A DNA stretch of 22,069 nucleotides, from NCBI GenBank assembly GCA_002363575.1, contig DEWI01000078.1:1-22069 (forward strand), in the 5' to 3' direction. The position numbers and the translations under genes are program-made. This DNA comes from Verrucomicrobia bacterium UBA3214. GTDB taxonomy: Bacteria > Verrucomicrobiota > Kiritimatiellia > RFP12 > UBA1067. Below the pieces are notes generated by a model. The model was not told the DNA's origin, ran no database searches, and was given only the letters and a program-made list of their open reading frames with translations. Within the stretch, counting starts at the first letter, position 1. Each line of letters starts with the position of its first letter. Of the stretch, positions 7,696 to 16,399 are shown piece by piece.

Positions 7696-9662
7696 TCTTC
7701 GACCTCCATTTCCCTTTTGACGGTCTTCGCGCTCGCGCCGGTCACTATGCCGAGCATGGGCTTCGCGCCGGCATTGGCGATTTTGCGCACGTAAGCAAGT
7801 TCCGAGCGCGGCGTCGCGTGTGCGCCGGCGCAGACGAGTATGGAGTCGCAGAATGTCATGAGCTGTCCGAGGAAGTTCCCGCCGTGCTGGAGGCCGTCCG
7901 GCATGAGGACGAAGATGCACTCGAAATCGTTGCGCAGCGCGTCGAAGTCCGCCTTGAGGATTTGCAGTTCGGTAGGGGCGAGCATATAGCGATTCTCTAC
8001 CGGGAACCAGCCTTGGGCGTCCTTGCGGACGAGGCTGATCATCGTTTCGCTGCCTTCCGGCGGCTCGAAATCGGCGCTTGGCACGATATTGACGGAAAAG
8101 ACTCTCTGGCCGGACATCGAGAGGTTCCATTCGAGCGAAGTGAAGAATCCCGTCTGGACGGGCGAGCCGGGGAGACGGCACACAAGCACGATCCCTTTCG
8201 GTGTCGGCGCACTGTTGAAATTCAGCGCTACCACGCCGAAGACATCGTTTTCTATCGCCTTCGGAACGACGCCGGGTTTCGGCAGCGAGCCTAGCAGGAA
8301 AATATCTTCGAAGGCGGTCATTTCGTCGCCGCCGCGAATCTTGCCGAAGAGCAATTCGAGGAATAGCACCCACACTGCGAGAGCGCCGGTGCAGACGAAG
8401 GCGGCGCCGAACGCGATAATGAAGTTTTTCACTCTGAGCGGGTTTTTGTCGCCGGCGCCGCCGGCGCGCTCGATCTGCTGGACGTCGTTGCGGGCCGTCG
8501 TGCGCAGGTAGTCGATATTGCCGAGTTTTTCATCTTGCTCGCGCAGCGTCCTTTCCAATTCCTCGCGCTTGATCCGCAGGCGTTCGAGCGGGCGTATGAC
8601 CGAAGTAAGCGTCTCGGACTTCGCTTCGCTCGCCTTGATTTCCGCAGTGAGGGCGCGCTGGTTTTCCGCGAGGACTTCGAGTTTCATCTGGCATTCCGCC
8701 AGTCCCAAGGCGGCCTTCTCCAGGACTTCCACATCCTCCAGCCTTATTCCGTCTATCCCGTTTTCGCGCAGCAGCTCGGAATACTCTTCGACGAGCGCGC
8801 GGCGGTCTTCGAGTTTGCCTTTGACTTTCGGGTTGATGTCGGTATAGATTTTGCGGAGCTTGGCAAGTTCGTCGTCGAGAGCCTTTATCTCTTCGCCTTT
8901 CTTGCGGATTTGCGGGGCGCACTTGATGACGGCCGTGCCGAGATCGCCCAGCTCTTCCTGGAAATTTTTCTTGCGCGCCTCCTCGTTGGCGACTTGGACG
9001 CAAAGCATGGAGTAGTTGCGCCGCTGATCGGAAATAAGCGCGTTAAGCATGGTCAGCGCTTCCACCGGCGAAGGCTCGCCGGCCTTGCTTTTGAGAACGC
9101 TTTCTTCGCCTTCGTTCGCGGCTATCTGCTCCTGGAGATTGTTGCGCCTGAGTTCGATCGCCTCCGCGAGCGTGGAGAGTTCGCGCGTGCGGAATGCGAT
9201 GTATTCCGCGATCAGCACTTCGGCATAGGTATTGACTTTCCTGACCGCCCCCACCCACGTAGGAGAACGCGCGGAAAGCGTAAAAAGGTTGGAGGGCTTG
9301 CGCTCCTGCTTCAAATCCAGATCGAATACGAGCGACTCCCTTTCGCCGTGCTCCATGGACATCGCCCTGCCGACGCGCCGCTTGAGAGACGATCTTTCCA
9401 GTATGCTCAGGAGCTGTTTGTCGGAAATGTTCTGTACGTTGACGACCGTGCGCGGCGTGAAAAGCAGGCGCGTGACGGCTTCGAAGCGGCTGTTGCTGTG
9501 AGCGGATTTCCACACCACGGCAACCGTGAAAACCACCGCGAGCAGGCAGAAAACGAGCGCGAAGAGCCACGCCCAGCCTCGCAGAATGCCCAGCGACACT
9601 TTGCGAAAGGCCTGAAAGCGCAACAGCTGCTCTTTCTCTTCGGCTGTCAGTTCATCTTCCAT
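7692..9662 (-). CDS. Wzz/Wzc-like polysaccharide co-polymerase with degenerate P-loop domain
   Basis: This 656-residue inner-membrane protein probably sets chain length and couples synthesis to export. Transmembrane helix 1 spans about residues 29-51 and helix 2 about 414-440. Between them is a Wzz-type periplasmic region with long coiled coils (roughly 165-400, rich in Glu, Lys, Arg and Leu heptads). Residues after 440 resemble the cytoplasmic tyrosine-kinase (BY-kinase) domain of Wzc/CpsD in layout: a beta strand IVLVC, then LPGSPVQTGF where the Walker A loop would be, then the FECIFVLMPDG and FCDSILVCAGA segments. The Walker A lysine and Ser/Thr are absent, there is no Walker A' aspartate motif, and there is no tyrosine-rich tail, so catalysis is unlikely. 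It starts 59 bases after the preceding glycosyltransferase and overlaps the export lipoprotein gene. No strong ribosome binding site is visible. Confidence 0.87.
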   Translation of the reverse strand: MEDELTAEEKEQLLRFQAFRKVSLGILRGWAWLFALVFCLLAVVFTVAVVWKSAHSNSRFEAVTRLLFTPRTVVNVQNISDKQLLSILERSSLKRRVGRAMSMEHGERESLVFDLDLKQERKPSNLFTLSARSPTWVGAVRKVNTYAEVLIAEYIAFRTRELSTLAEAIELRRNNLQEQIAANEGEESVLKSKAGEPSPVEALTMLNALISDQRRNYSMLCVQVANEEARKKNFQEELGDLGTAVIKCAPQIRKKGEEIKALDDELAKLRKIYTDINPKVKGKLEDRRALVEEYSELLRENGIDGIRLEDVEVLEKAALGLAECQMKLEVLAENQRALTAEIKASEAKSETLTSVIRPLERLRIKREELERTLREQDEKLGNIDYLRTTARNDVQQIERAGGAGDKNPLRVKNFIIAFGAAFVCTGALAVWVLFLELLFGKIRGGDEMTAFEDIFLLGSLPKPGVVPKAIENDVFGVVALNFNSAPTPKGIVLVCRLPGSPVQTGFFTSLEWNLSMSGQRVFSVNIVPSADFEPPEGSETMISLVRKDAQGWFPVENRYMLAPTELQILKADFDALRNDFECIFVLMPDGLQHGGNFLGQLMTFCDSILVCAGAHATPRSELAYVRKIANAGAKPMLGIVTGASAKTVKREMEVEE

Positions 9663-9721
9663 TCAGTTTCTAAACGGCATTTTCGGTTGTATTAGTCTTG
9701 CGCGCGCCTTGCGGCGGCGCG

Positions 9722-10954
9722 TCATTCGGCGGATTCTTTTCGTTTTGCGGCGTCATGTTTGCGGACGCCGGTGTAGAAATCGTCGAGAAGCGCCGCGAGG
9801 ACCGGCCATGCGTAGTCGGCGGCGGCGGCCATCCCGGCATGCGACATTTTAGCGGCTAGCGCGGGATCGCCGAGGATTTTCAGCAGCGCGACGTCGAACG
9901 CATCCGTATCGCCTGGCGAAAAGACCATCGCGGCGTCCGGATGGGATGCGCAGAGGCGTCCGAGACCGCCGACATCGCTGGCGATCACCGGCAGACCAGC
10001 CGCCCACGCTTCGAGCACGACGATTCCGAAGGGCTCGTGGCGGCTCGGCAGCACAAAGACGTCGGCATTCGCAAATTCCGAATAGAGTTGGATGCTGCCA
10101 GGCTTGAGCGCGCCCGTGAACGTTACGCGGTCGGCGACGCCAAGCTCCTGCGCGCGGCGCTTGATTTCATCGAGGTAATCCAGCTGCGTGACGGGGCCGA
10201 CGCAGCGCAATACGACGTCGTGATGGCGGCGCAACGCCTCCACCAGCATCATCTGGTTCTTCTGGCGGTCGATTCTCGCCACGCAGAGGAGCGTTTTGCG
10301 GCGGCCTTTCGTTTGCTTGCGCTTGAAGGAGCGGGCGCGCGCGAATGCTGCGGCATCCACGCCGTTCGGGAGGAAGAGAACGTTTGGATGGACGCGGCGG
10401 TAGCGGTTGTATTCATCTTCGCCGACGCAGACGATGCCATCCGCATCCTCCGGGACTCTGCGGACCCAATGCTTTAGATAGTCTATCGCCTTGCCCCACG
10501 GGACAAGATGGCGCGTGGGCGCGCGCAGGCTCTGGGATTCATGGCACGGGACGTTTGAAGAGCCGCCGTGCAGGGAGACGAAGCAGGGGACGCCGAGGGC
10601 GTCCGCCGTGCGCATGCAAAGCTCGGCGATGCGAGCCATTGCGTGGCAGTGGATCACGTCCGGGGAAAATTCGCGCAGCGCCGCGCCGAGGCGCGGGACG
10701 AAAGGGTTGCCGCCTTTGTGATCGAGTTCGTCGATGAGCCGCGAGGTCATCGGCCACCACGGATAGATCGCGCCGAAGCGGAAGATTTCCACGCCGTCGA
10801 TAATCTCGTGGCGCGTTTTGCAAAGCGCGGTCGTCGCGAAAACCTTGACTTCGTGGCCGGCGGCGAGCTGCGCCTTCGCGAGATTCCAGACGACCTGTTC
10901 CGTGCCCCCCCAATCGTCGAAGGACAGGCGTCTCAATACATGGGCTATTTTCAT
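9722..10954 (-). CDS. Glycosyltransferase family 4 (GT-B, EPS synthesis)
   Basis: A 410-residue retaining glycosyltransferase that would add a sugar from a nucleotide-sugar donor to the lipid-linked chain at the cytoplasmic face. The N-terminal Rossmann domain begins MKIAHVLRRL with the acceptor-side loop DWGGTEQVVWNLA, followed by DVIHCHAM and FLPNGVD. The C-terminal GT4 domain contains LLCVARIDRQKNQ, VTFTGALKPGSI and the EX7E motif (Glu307 to Glu315 in EPFGIVVLE) followed by AAGLPVIASDVGG. The ATG overlaps the stop of the WecG-type gene by four bases (ATGA), indicating translational coupling. No good Shine-Dalgarno sequence precedes it. The sugar and linkage cannot be predicted. Confidence 0.9.
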   Translation of the reverse strand: MKIAHVLRRLSFDDWGGTEQVVWNLAKAQLAAGHEVKVFATTALCKTRHEIIDGVEIFRFGAIYPWWPMTSRLIDELDHKGGNPFVPRLGAALREFSPDVIHCHAMARIAELCMRTADALGVPCFVSLHGGSSNVPCHESQSLRAPTRHLVPWGKAIDYLKHWVRRVPEDADGIVCVGEDEYNRYRRVHPNVLFLPNGVDAAAFARARSFKRKQTKGRRKTLLCVARIDRQKNQMMLVEALRRHHDVVLRCVGPVTQLDYLDEIKRRAQELGVADRVTFTGALKPGSIQLYSEFANADVFVLPSRHEPFGIVVLEAWAAGLPVIASDVGGLGRLCASHPDAAMVFSPGDTDAFDVALLKILGDPALAAKMSHAGMAAAADYAWPVLAALLDDFYTGVRKHDAAKRKESAE

Positions 10955-11772
10955 CTTTTCGATTCTCTTGCGCCGGCGGCGTTTGCGCCTCTGGCTTTCT
11001 TCGCCAGTTCGCAGGCGGCCAGATACGAGAACTTGACGAGTCCGTAGGCATAGCGGCGCCAGAGGCGCCCGGGCTCCTGGATTATGCGGTATATCCACTC
11101 GGCGCCGCAGCGCTGCATCCAGCGCGGCGCGCGCTTCACGCGCCCTGCGATGAAGTTGAACGTGCCGCCGATGCCGATCATCGCCGGGATGCGCAGGCGG
11201 GATGCGTTTCTGCCCATCCAAAGCTCTTGCTTCGGATTGCCGAGGGCGACGAAAAGCAAGTCCGGCTTCGCGGCGTTGATGCGCTCGACGATTTCCGGCT
11301 GGTCTTCGTCCAGTTTGACGAATGCAGGGTCGAGGCCGGCGACGCGCAGCATAGGCGAAGTCTTGCGGATGCGCTCCATCGCTTCATCGAGGGCTGGTTG
11401 CGCGCCGCCCAGCACATAGACGCTGAGACCTTCGTCCGCAAAGCGCGCGCAGAGCATCGGCACGAGATCCGCGCCGGTGACTCTTTCCGGCAGCGCATTG
11501 CCCATCATCCGCGAGAGCGCGACGATCGGCATGCCGTCGGCCGTGACGAAATCCGCTTTTTTCAGATAATCCCAAAGCTCCCGGTTCCCGGAGAACGGGC
11601 GGCGCGCCACGGCGTTCGAGACGAAATCTACGTTCAGCGTGGCGAGGAAGAGGGCGCGGTCGATTTTCCCGCGAGCCTTTTGTTCCTTTACCATGCGAAG
11701 GATATGCTCGACCGCTTCGCGTTCGGTCGTCTTCGCGATCGGTATGTCGAAAAGATTTACGGTTTCAGCCAT
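10951..11772 (-). CDS. WecG/TagA/CpsF family glycosyltransferase (GT26)
   Basis: The 273-residue enzyme belongs to the WecG/TagA family, whose members transfer ManNAc, ManNAcA or glucose to a lipid-linked acceptor at the membrane. Diagnostic features: TLNVDFV at about residues 45-51, the catalytic-aspartate motif TADGMPIV (Thr77, Asp79), RVTGADLVP, VYVLGGAQ, ALGNPKQE (176-183), and the C-terminal membrane-binding appendage KRAPRWMQRCGAEWIYR plus QEPGRLWRRY (223-251). Length is close to the usual ~245-270. It lies between two GT4 genes in the operon, consistent with adding the second or a later sugar after the initiating transferase at 18787-19515. The start at 11772 fits the family N-terminus, though no ribosome binding site stands out. 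Confidence 0.93.
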   Translation of the reverse strand: MAETVNLFDIPIAKTTEREAVEHILRMVKEQKARGKIDRALFLATLNVDFVSNAVARRPFSGNRELWDYLKKADFVTADGMPIVALSRMMGNALPERVTGADLVPMLCARFADEGLSVYVLGGAQPALDEAMERIRKTSPMLRVAGLDPAFVKLDEDQPEIVERINAAKPDLLFVALGNPKQELWMGRNASRLRIPAMIGIGGTFNFIAGRVKRAPRWMQRCGAEWIYRIIQEPGRLWRRYAYGLVKFSYLAACELAKKARGANAAGARESKR

Positions 11773-11824
11773 GGGAAAGGGGTGTGGCGGTGTTTCTGGT
11801 GTGGCGTGGCGGCGTCGCGGATTT

Positions 11825-12925
11825 TCAGCAGTCTGGTTTGTTTGCGGCGAGTTCCGCCAGGCCGCGCGCGTGCGCGGCCCATGAGAAATCGGCAGCGCGC
11901 TTTCTGCCGCGCGCGATGCGCGCGTCTCTGTCGCTCTGCGGTTCGGTCAGGAGCGTGCGGAGAGCGGATGCGATCGACTCTGCATCCAGCGGATCGAACT
12001 TTATCGCGGCGTCGGCGCCGACTTCGCCAAGCGCGCCATTCTCCGAGCATGCGCAGGGTATGCCCATCGCCATCGCCTCCGCGAGCGAAAGCCCGAAGCC
12101 CTCGAAAAGACTCGGGAAAACGTAGAAGCCGGCGTCGCGCCAGAGCGGCGCAATGTCGTCCACGAAACCGGTAAAGCGAATGTGCGCGGCGTTCGGGGAG
12201 GCGGCGGCCGCAGCATGCACGGTTTCGGCGTCTTTCCAGTCCGCGCCTGCGATTACGAGCGGATGCGCGGCCGCGAGGGCGCTATCGAGTTTTCCGTAGG
12301 CTTCGATGAGCCTGACGTGGTTCTTGCCAGGATGCTCTATTCTTGAAATATAGAGTATCGAGGAGCCGGCGCCGGCGCCGGGAATCTGCGCCGCGCCCGG
12401 CGCGAGGCCGTTGTAAAGCACGCTTACGCGGTCTTGCGCGCAGCGCCAGAAGCGCACCATGTCCGTCTTCGTCGCGGTGCTCACGGCGACGAGATGCTGC
12501 GCGCGCATTGCGAAGAAGGGGAGTATGTGCGCGAGATAGACCATGCGCAGGCGCGAGTACTTCCCCGGAATGTGGAAGTTCGCAAGATCGTGGACTGTCG
12601 CGACCGTCGGCAGCGGATACCACGCAAGCACGCGACGGTTTGCGGCGCAAATCGCCATCGCGTCGAAATTCTTCTTGCGCGCGGCGATCCAGAAAGGCAG
12701 CGCTAGCAAATGCCAAAGCATGCTCGCGACGGCGCGGCGCGTCCAGGCCGGCGCATGCACGGTCTCGGCGGTTATGCCGATGTCCGCGGCGACATCGACG
12801 CCGGGTTCGCACAGCAGCGTCAGCGCATGGCCCTGCGCGGCCAGTTCTCTCGCCACCTCGCGGACATAGACGGATATACCGCTTTTGCCGGAGTCGTATG
12901 GAATGCATGAGAGGAGGATGCGCAT
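11825..12925 (-). CDS. Glycosyltransferase family 4 (GT-B, EPS synthesis)
   Basis: A 366-residue GT-B glycosyltransferase. It opens with MRILLSCIPYDSGKSGISVY, where the glycine-containing loop precedes a helix as in mannosyl- and rhamnosyl-transferases of this group. It continues with TVATVHDLANF (the H-D-L motif after the fifth strand) and LVAVSTATKTDM. The C-terminal half has ILYISRIEHPGKNHVRLIEA, IRFTGFVDD and the EX7E motif (Glu275 to Glu283 in EGFGLSLAE) followed by AMGIPCACSENGALGEV. These features resemble GT4 enzymes that use GDP-mannose or related donors, but the donor is not determinable here. It follows the histidine kinase gene with an 88-base gap and precedes the WecG-type gene by 52 bases. 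Confidence 0.9.
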   Translation of the reverse strand: MRILLSCIPYDSGKSGISVYVREVARELAAQGHALTLLCEPGVDVAADIGITAETVHAPAWTRRAVASMLWHLLALPFWIAARKKNFDAMAICAANRRVLAWYPLPTVATVHDLANFHIPGKYSRLRMVYLAHILPFFAMRAQHLVAVSTATKTDMVRFWRCAQDRVSVLYNGLAPGAAQIPGAGAGSSILYISRIEHPGKNHVRLIEAYGKLDSALAAAHPLVIAGADWKDAETVHAAAAASPNAAHIRFTGFVDDIAPLWRDAGFYVFPSLFEGFGLSLAEAMAMGIPCACSENGALGEVGADAAIKFDPLDAESIASALRTLLTEPQSDRDARIARGRKRAADFSWAAHARGLAELAANKPDC

Positions 12926-13013
12926 GGTGTCGGTCTCGTTGGGTGGCGCGTGGATTCTTGTGCGTGGCGGACTTTCGGCCGAGGAAATCGCGCCGGTGCG
13001 TCCGGCAGTTTCT

Positions 13014-16000
13014 TTAGAGATCCTCGAAAAGTTTCTTGAGCTTCTCGCTCGTGACCGGTTTTGCGATGACTTTCGCGAAGAGATTCATGTTGTATGTGGA
13101 GTCCACATCCACATCCGCCGTGACGGCGACGATGGGAATGTCTTTCGTGCGGGCGTCCTTCTGCATCGCTTCCGCCAGCTGCTGGCCGTTCATCTCCGGC
13201 ATCCACATATCTGAAAGCACGATATCCGGCAGCCATATCTCCATCTCTTCGAGGGCCTTGAGGCCATTCTCGGCGAAGTGGACGTCTGCAATGCCAAGGT
13301 TCTTGAGGTGTATGCCGAGAATCTTCCGGTTCATCGTCATGTCATCAACGACGAGGACTTTCGAGGGCATGGGCTTGGTCGTTTCTTCGTTCGGAGGGAC
13401 GATTTCGCCGCTGATCACATGATCCGTCGATGCGACAATGCCGCCTACGACGTCGAGAGAGGGTATGTCGATCACGAAGCGCGTGCCTTTGCCGATTTCG
13501 GATTCCACGCGAATCACGCCTTTTGCATTGTCCACAAGGCGCTTGACGATCGGCAGGCCCAGCCCCGAGCCTTTGGATTCGCCGGCGGATTCATGCATGC
13601 GCGTGCCGATGTCTTGCACGAAAGGATCGAAGAGACGGCTCATCTTCTCTTCGGAAATGCCGCGTCCGGTGTCGGCGATTTCGATATGGAGCGAGCGCGA
13701 AGACGGCATCCACGAGTACTCCACGATGATCTGGCCGTCATCGGTGAATTTCGCGGAGTTGCCCACGAGATTGATCAATATCTGCCGCAGGCCCTGCTGG
13801 GAAAGCTTCAGAGACGGCACTTCGTTCTCGTGCGTCCGCCTTACGAGAAGCTCGACGCCATGGTTGCTCACGCGGTAGCCGAAAATCGCGGGGAGTTCCG
13901 ACATGACCTTCTCAACGTTGCAGACACCGGAGCGCATGTTCATCGCGCCGGCTTCGAGCTTGGAGAGATCGAGAATGTCGTTGATAAGCTCGAGAAGCGC
14001 GGAGGCGCTCGTCAAAATACCCTGGATGTATTCGTGGCGGCGCGGCTCGTCCAGCCCCTGGCGCGCGAGGAATTCCGCGAAGCCGATCACGGCGTTCAGA
14101 GGCGTGCGCAGCTCGTGCGACATCATGGCGAGGAAGCGGGTCTTCGCCTGCGCGGATTCCGTCGCCATCGCCGCAGCGACTTCCGCGCGCGCCGCATGGC
14201 GTTTGAGCATGACGAGCGAAACGACGATGTAGCTCAGGGCGATGACGAGGATGATCAAGGCGATCATGAGGCCGTATTCGCGCAGTTCTTCGTCGGTCAA
14301 GCCGAAGAAATAGCGGTCGGCGATGCGCTGCGCGGCGGCCGCCATGAACATTTCCTGGAACTGCGCCGTGTCGATGCCCGAGAGGACTTTGCGCAGGATG
14401 GAGACGAGTTCGTTCGGCGTGCCGTGGTTGGTGAGGATTTCGAATTCGGCGCGGAAATCCTTCGCTCCGTAGAGCGAAGCGCAGCTTTGCGGGACGGTCA
14501 TGGAGAATACCGAGACGGCGCCCGCGGCGCCCGCGGCGGCCACGTCGGCACGGTCTGGATACGGGATCCAGAATTGCGTATCGCCGCGCAGGAACTTCGC
14601 TTCCGAAGTCTGGATGCCCGTCTGCGCGGTGACGTCGAAGTTCAGCCCGGTGCGCCTGTGGAGCTCGCTGAGGAGCATTTTCGGCAGGCCGTGGAGCTGC
14701 CCGGTGTCGTCTTTGATTTCGAATGGCCACGGCGAGAAGTCGATGACGATCGGCGTAGGATCCTTGAGGCGGTTCGCGAGCCATTCCGTCTCCTTGATCG
14801 TCAGTTCCGCGAGGTCGCTGTGCAGGCCGTAGTGGCGCTCGCTGATCATGCGCAGGTATTTCGGGAAGTCGTCGCAGATCGTGTCGAGGGCGTATTCCAG
14901 CTCTTCGAAAAGCTCCTGCTTTTTCTTCGAGAGGACGATATACATGGGGTGGGAGGCGTAGAGGCGCAGGGCCTTTTCTTCCGCCAGCTCCTCCATTTCG
15001 ACATTCACGCAGGCATCGACTTCGCCTTCGAAATACGCCTTGCGCAAGGCGGCGTCGGAGTCGAATTCCACGGCGGTGATGTCGTAGTGGTGTTCTTCGA
15101 GATGATGTTTGACGCGCTCTGAGCTTAGCGTCCCGGAGAGCAGGCCCATGCGCATGCCGCGCCAGGATTCGGGGTGGCCGGCTTCGTACGTGCTGTCCTT
15201 GTGCGCCCAGAGATAGATGCGCAGCATGCCGATCGGCGTATGCGGGAACATCAAATCCTGTCCGCGCTTCGCGGTGAAGCCGAGGCCGCCGATGAGATCG
15301 AGGCGGCCGCTCTTTACGTCGGCGAGGCTTTCGTCGTAATCGCCGAAGACATAGTCGGGAGTCCAGTGCGTGACGGCGCAAAGCGAGCGAATCCACTCTT
15401 CGATGAGGCCGGAGCGCTTGCCGTCTTCGGAAACCTTGAAAAGATCGCCGCGCGTGTACGCGCCGATGCGGATGCGTTTTTTCGGGCGCTTGATGCCGAG
15501 CAATTCTTCGCGCCACGTGTCGTACTTGTCGATATTGTCGATATACCAGCGCCTGTAGGCCGTGCGAAGGCGCTTCATCAGCTCCGGCTTGTCTTTGCGC
15601 ACGGCGAAGTAGATGTTGCGCATGCCGATCGGCACGATTTCTTCGAGGCCCGGAGGGCGCTTGCCGTACGGCGTGTAAAGGAAGAGGACGTCGGCTTCGC
15701 CGCTGCGCAAGGCTTCGACGGCGCCTTCGCTCGTGCGGTATTCGACGTATTCCGGGTGGAGGCCGGCGTACTGGAAATAATTCTGCCTGTCGGTGTCGCT
15801 GCCTTGCGAGACTGGGGAGTACGCGACCTTCATGCGCGGCCAGTCGGTGATTTTCATCGAGAGCATGAGGTCGGCGCGGTCCGGGGTCGTGTACAGGCCG
15901 AAGTGCATTCTGCCGAGCGGCTGAATGGAGAAATCGTAGTCCTTCAAGAGCTTAGGCGTGCGGAACGCCGAGCAGATCACGTCGGAATTGGAGACTACGA

Positions 16001-16292
16001 GCATGCCGTCGGCGTCGAAGGGCGCGCGCACGGTTTGAAGGCCTGCGAGCGTGAAGACTTCGGACATCACGTCGCAGCAGAACTTGACGTCGGACGCGGC
16101 CCATACGTCGATCGCGGAATCGCGTTCGCAGTCCGCCACGCTGACGGTTTCCGCGGCGGCCGTGCCGGCGATGGCGAGCGCGGCTAGCGCGAGCAAACGC
16201 TTTGCGGTTGAATGCAGGCGCGCCGTCCTCTGGAGAATGCAACGAGGGGAGAGCCGCGAAGTACAGGGCGTATTTGTGGTATTGGAAGACAT
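13014..16292 (-). CDS. Hybrid sensor histidine kinase with tandem periplasmic binding-protein domains (BvgS/EvgS-like)
   Basis: This 1092-residue membrane sensor would autophosphorylate on His and pass phosphate to its own receiver. After a long basic N-region and a hydrophobic signal (about residues 31-47), three segments look like SBP_bac_3 modules: about 48-265, 271-487 (RIRIGAYTRGDLFKV, SGRLDLIGGLGFTAKRGQD), and a shorter one at about 512-640 (PIVIDFSPWPFEI). One transmembrane helix lies at about 672-695. The HisKA H-box is SHELRTPLNAVIGF with His726. The ATPase domain has NLVGNSAKFT, DTGRGIS and GSGLGLPIVKRL. The C-terminal receiver has LVVDD and phospho-acceptor Asp1028 in SDMWMPEMNG. 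It lacks its own Hpt domain; a separate Hpt gene lies upstream in the operon. The start at 16292 is uncertain, since only AAAGAAAA precedes it; a TTG at 16346 would extend the protein by 18 residues. Confidence 0.92.
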   Translation of the reverse strand: MSSNTTNTPCTSRLSPRCILQRTARLHSTAKRLLALAALAIAGTAAAETVSVADCERDSAIDVWAASDVKFCCDVMSEVFTLAGLQTVRAPFDADGMLVVSNSDVICSAFRTPKLLKDYDFSIQPLGRMHFGLYTTPDRADLMLSMKITDWPRMKVAYSPVSQGSDTDRQNYFQYAGLHPEYVEYRTSEGAVEALRSGEADVLFLYTPYGKRPPGLEEIVPIGMRNIYFAVRKDKPELMKRLRTAYRRWYIDNIDKYDTWREELLGIKRPKKRIRIGAYTRGDLFKVSEDGKRSGLIEEWIRSLCAVTHWTPDYVFGDYDESLADVKSGRLDLIGGLGFTAKRGQDLMFPHTPIGMLRIYLWAHKDSTYEAGHPESWRGMRMGLLSGTLSSERVKHHLEEHHYDITAVEFDSDAALRKAYFEGEVDACVNVEMEELAEEKALRLYASHPMYIVLSKKKQELFEELEYALDTICDDFPKYLRMISERHYGLHSDLAELTIKETEWLANRLKDPTPIVIDFSPWPFEIKDDTGQLHGLPKMLLSELHRRTGLNFDVTAQTGIQTSEAKFLRGDTQFWIPYPDRADVAAAGAAGAVSVFSMTVPQSCASLYGAKDFRAEFEILTNHGTPNELVSILRKVLSGIDTAQFQEMFMAAAAQRIADRYFFGLTDEELREYGLMIALIILVIALSYIVVSLVMLKRHAARAEVAAAMATESAQAKTRFLAMMSHELRTPLNAVIGFAEFLARQGLDEPRRHEYIQGILTSASALLELINDILDLSKLEAGAMNMRSGVCNVEKVMSELPAIFGYRVSNHGVELLVRRTHENEVPSLKLSQQGLRQILINLVGNSAKFTDDGQIIVEYSWMPSSRSLHIEIADTGRGISEEKMSRLFDPFVQDIGTRMHESAGESKGSGLGLPIVKRLVDNAKGVIRVESEIGKGTRFVIDIPSLDVVGGIVASTDHVISGEIVPPNEETTKPMPSKVLVVDDMTMNRKILGIHLKNLGIADVHFAENGLKALEEMEIWLPDIVLSDMWMPEMNGQQLAEAMQKDARTKDIPIVAVTADVDVDSTYNMNLFAKVIAKPVTSEKLKKLFEDL

Positions 16293-16307
16293 TTTTCTTT
16301 GGCGTTG

Positions 16308-16389
16308 CGGGAGACTGGCGAAACTCCCGTCTTGCTGATCAGGCAATGCGTGCGCGCCTCCCCGGCGAGACCGCGCGGCCGCGCCGGGG
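16308..16389. repeat. Two GC-rich hairpins between the STAS and kinase genes
   Basis: The 107-base gap holds CGGGAG (16308-16313) pairing with CTCCCG (16324-16329) around a 10-base loop, and CCCCGGCG (16360-16367) pairing with CGCCGGGG (16382-16389) around a loop that itself contains the palindrome CCGCGCGG. In the transcript both would form between the STAS stop and the kinase start. They may stabilise the upstream message, cause partial termination, or belong to a dispersed intergenic palindrome family; the window contains only one copy. Confidence 0.6.
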
Positions 16390-16399
16390 GCACGCGAAC

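Noticed and set aside
8535..9695. 386-codon open frame on the plus strand
   Set aside because: Antisense shadow of the co-polymerase gene; no ribosome binding site or family motif.
13278..15122. 614-codon open frame on the plus strand
   Set aside because: It lies entirely antisense to the hybrid histidine kinase, whose motifs are unambiguous; the plus-strand translation is rich in Arg, Ala, His and Asp and has no recognisable domain.
16293..16346. TTG start for the hybrid kinase
   Set aside because: It would place the start inside the GC hairpin region and add 18 polar residues before an already long signal-peptide N-region; ATG 16292 is simpler, though not proven.
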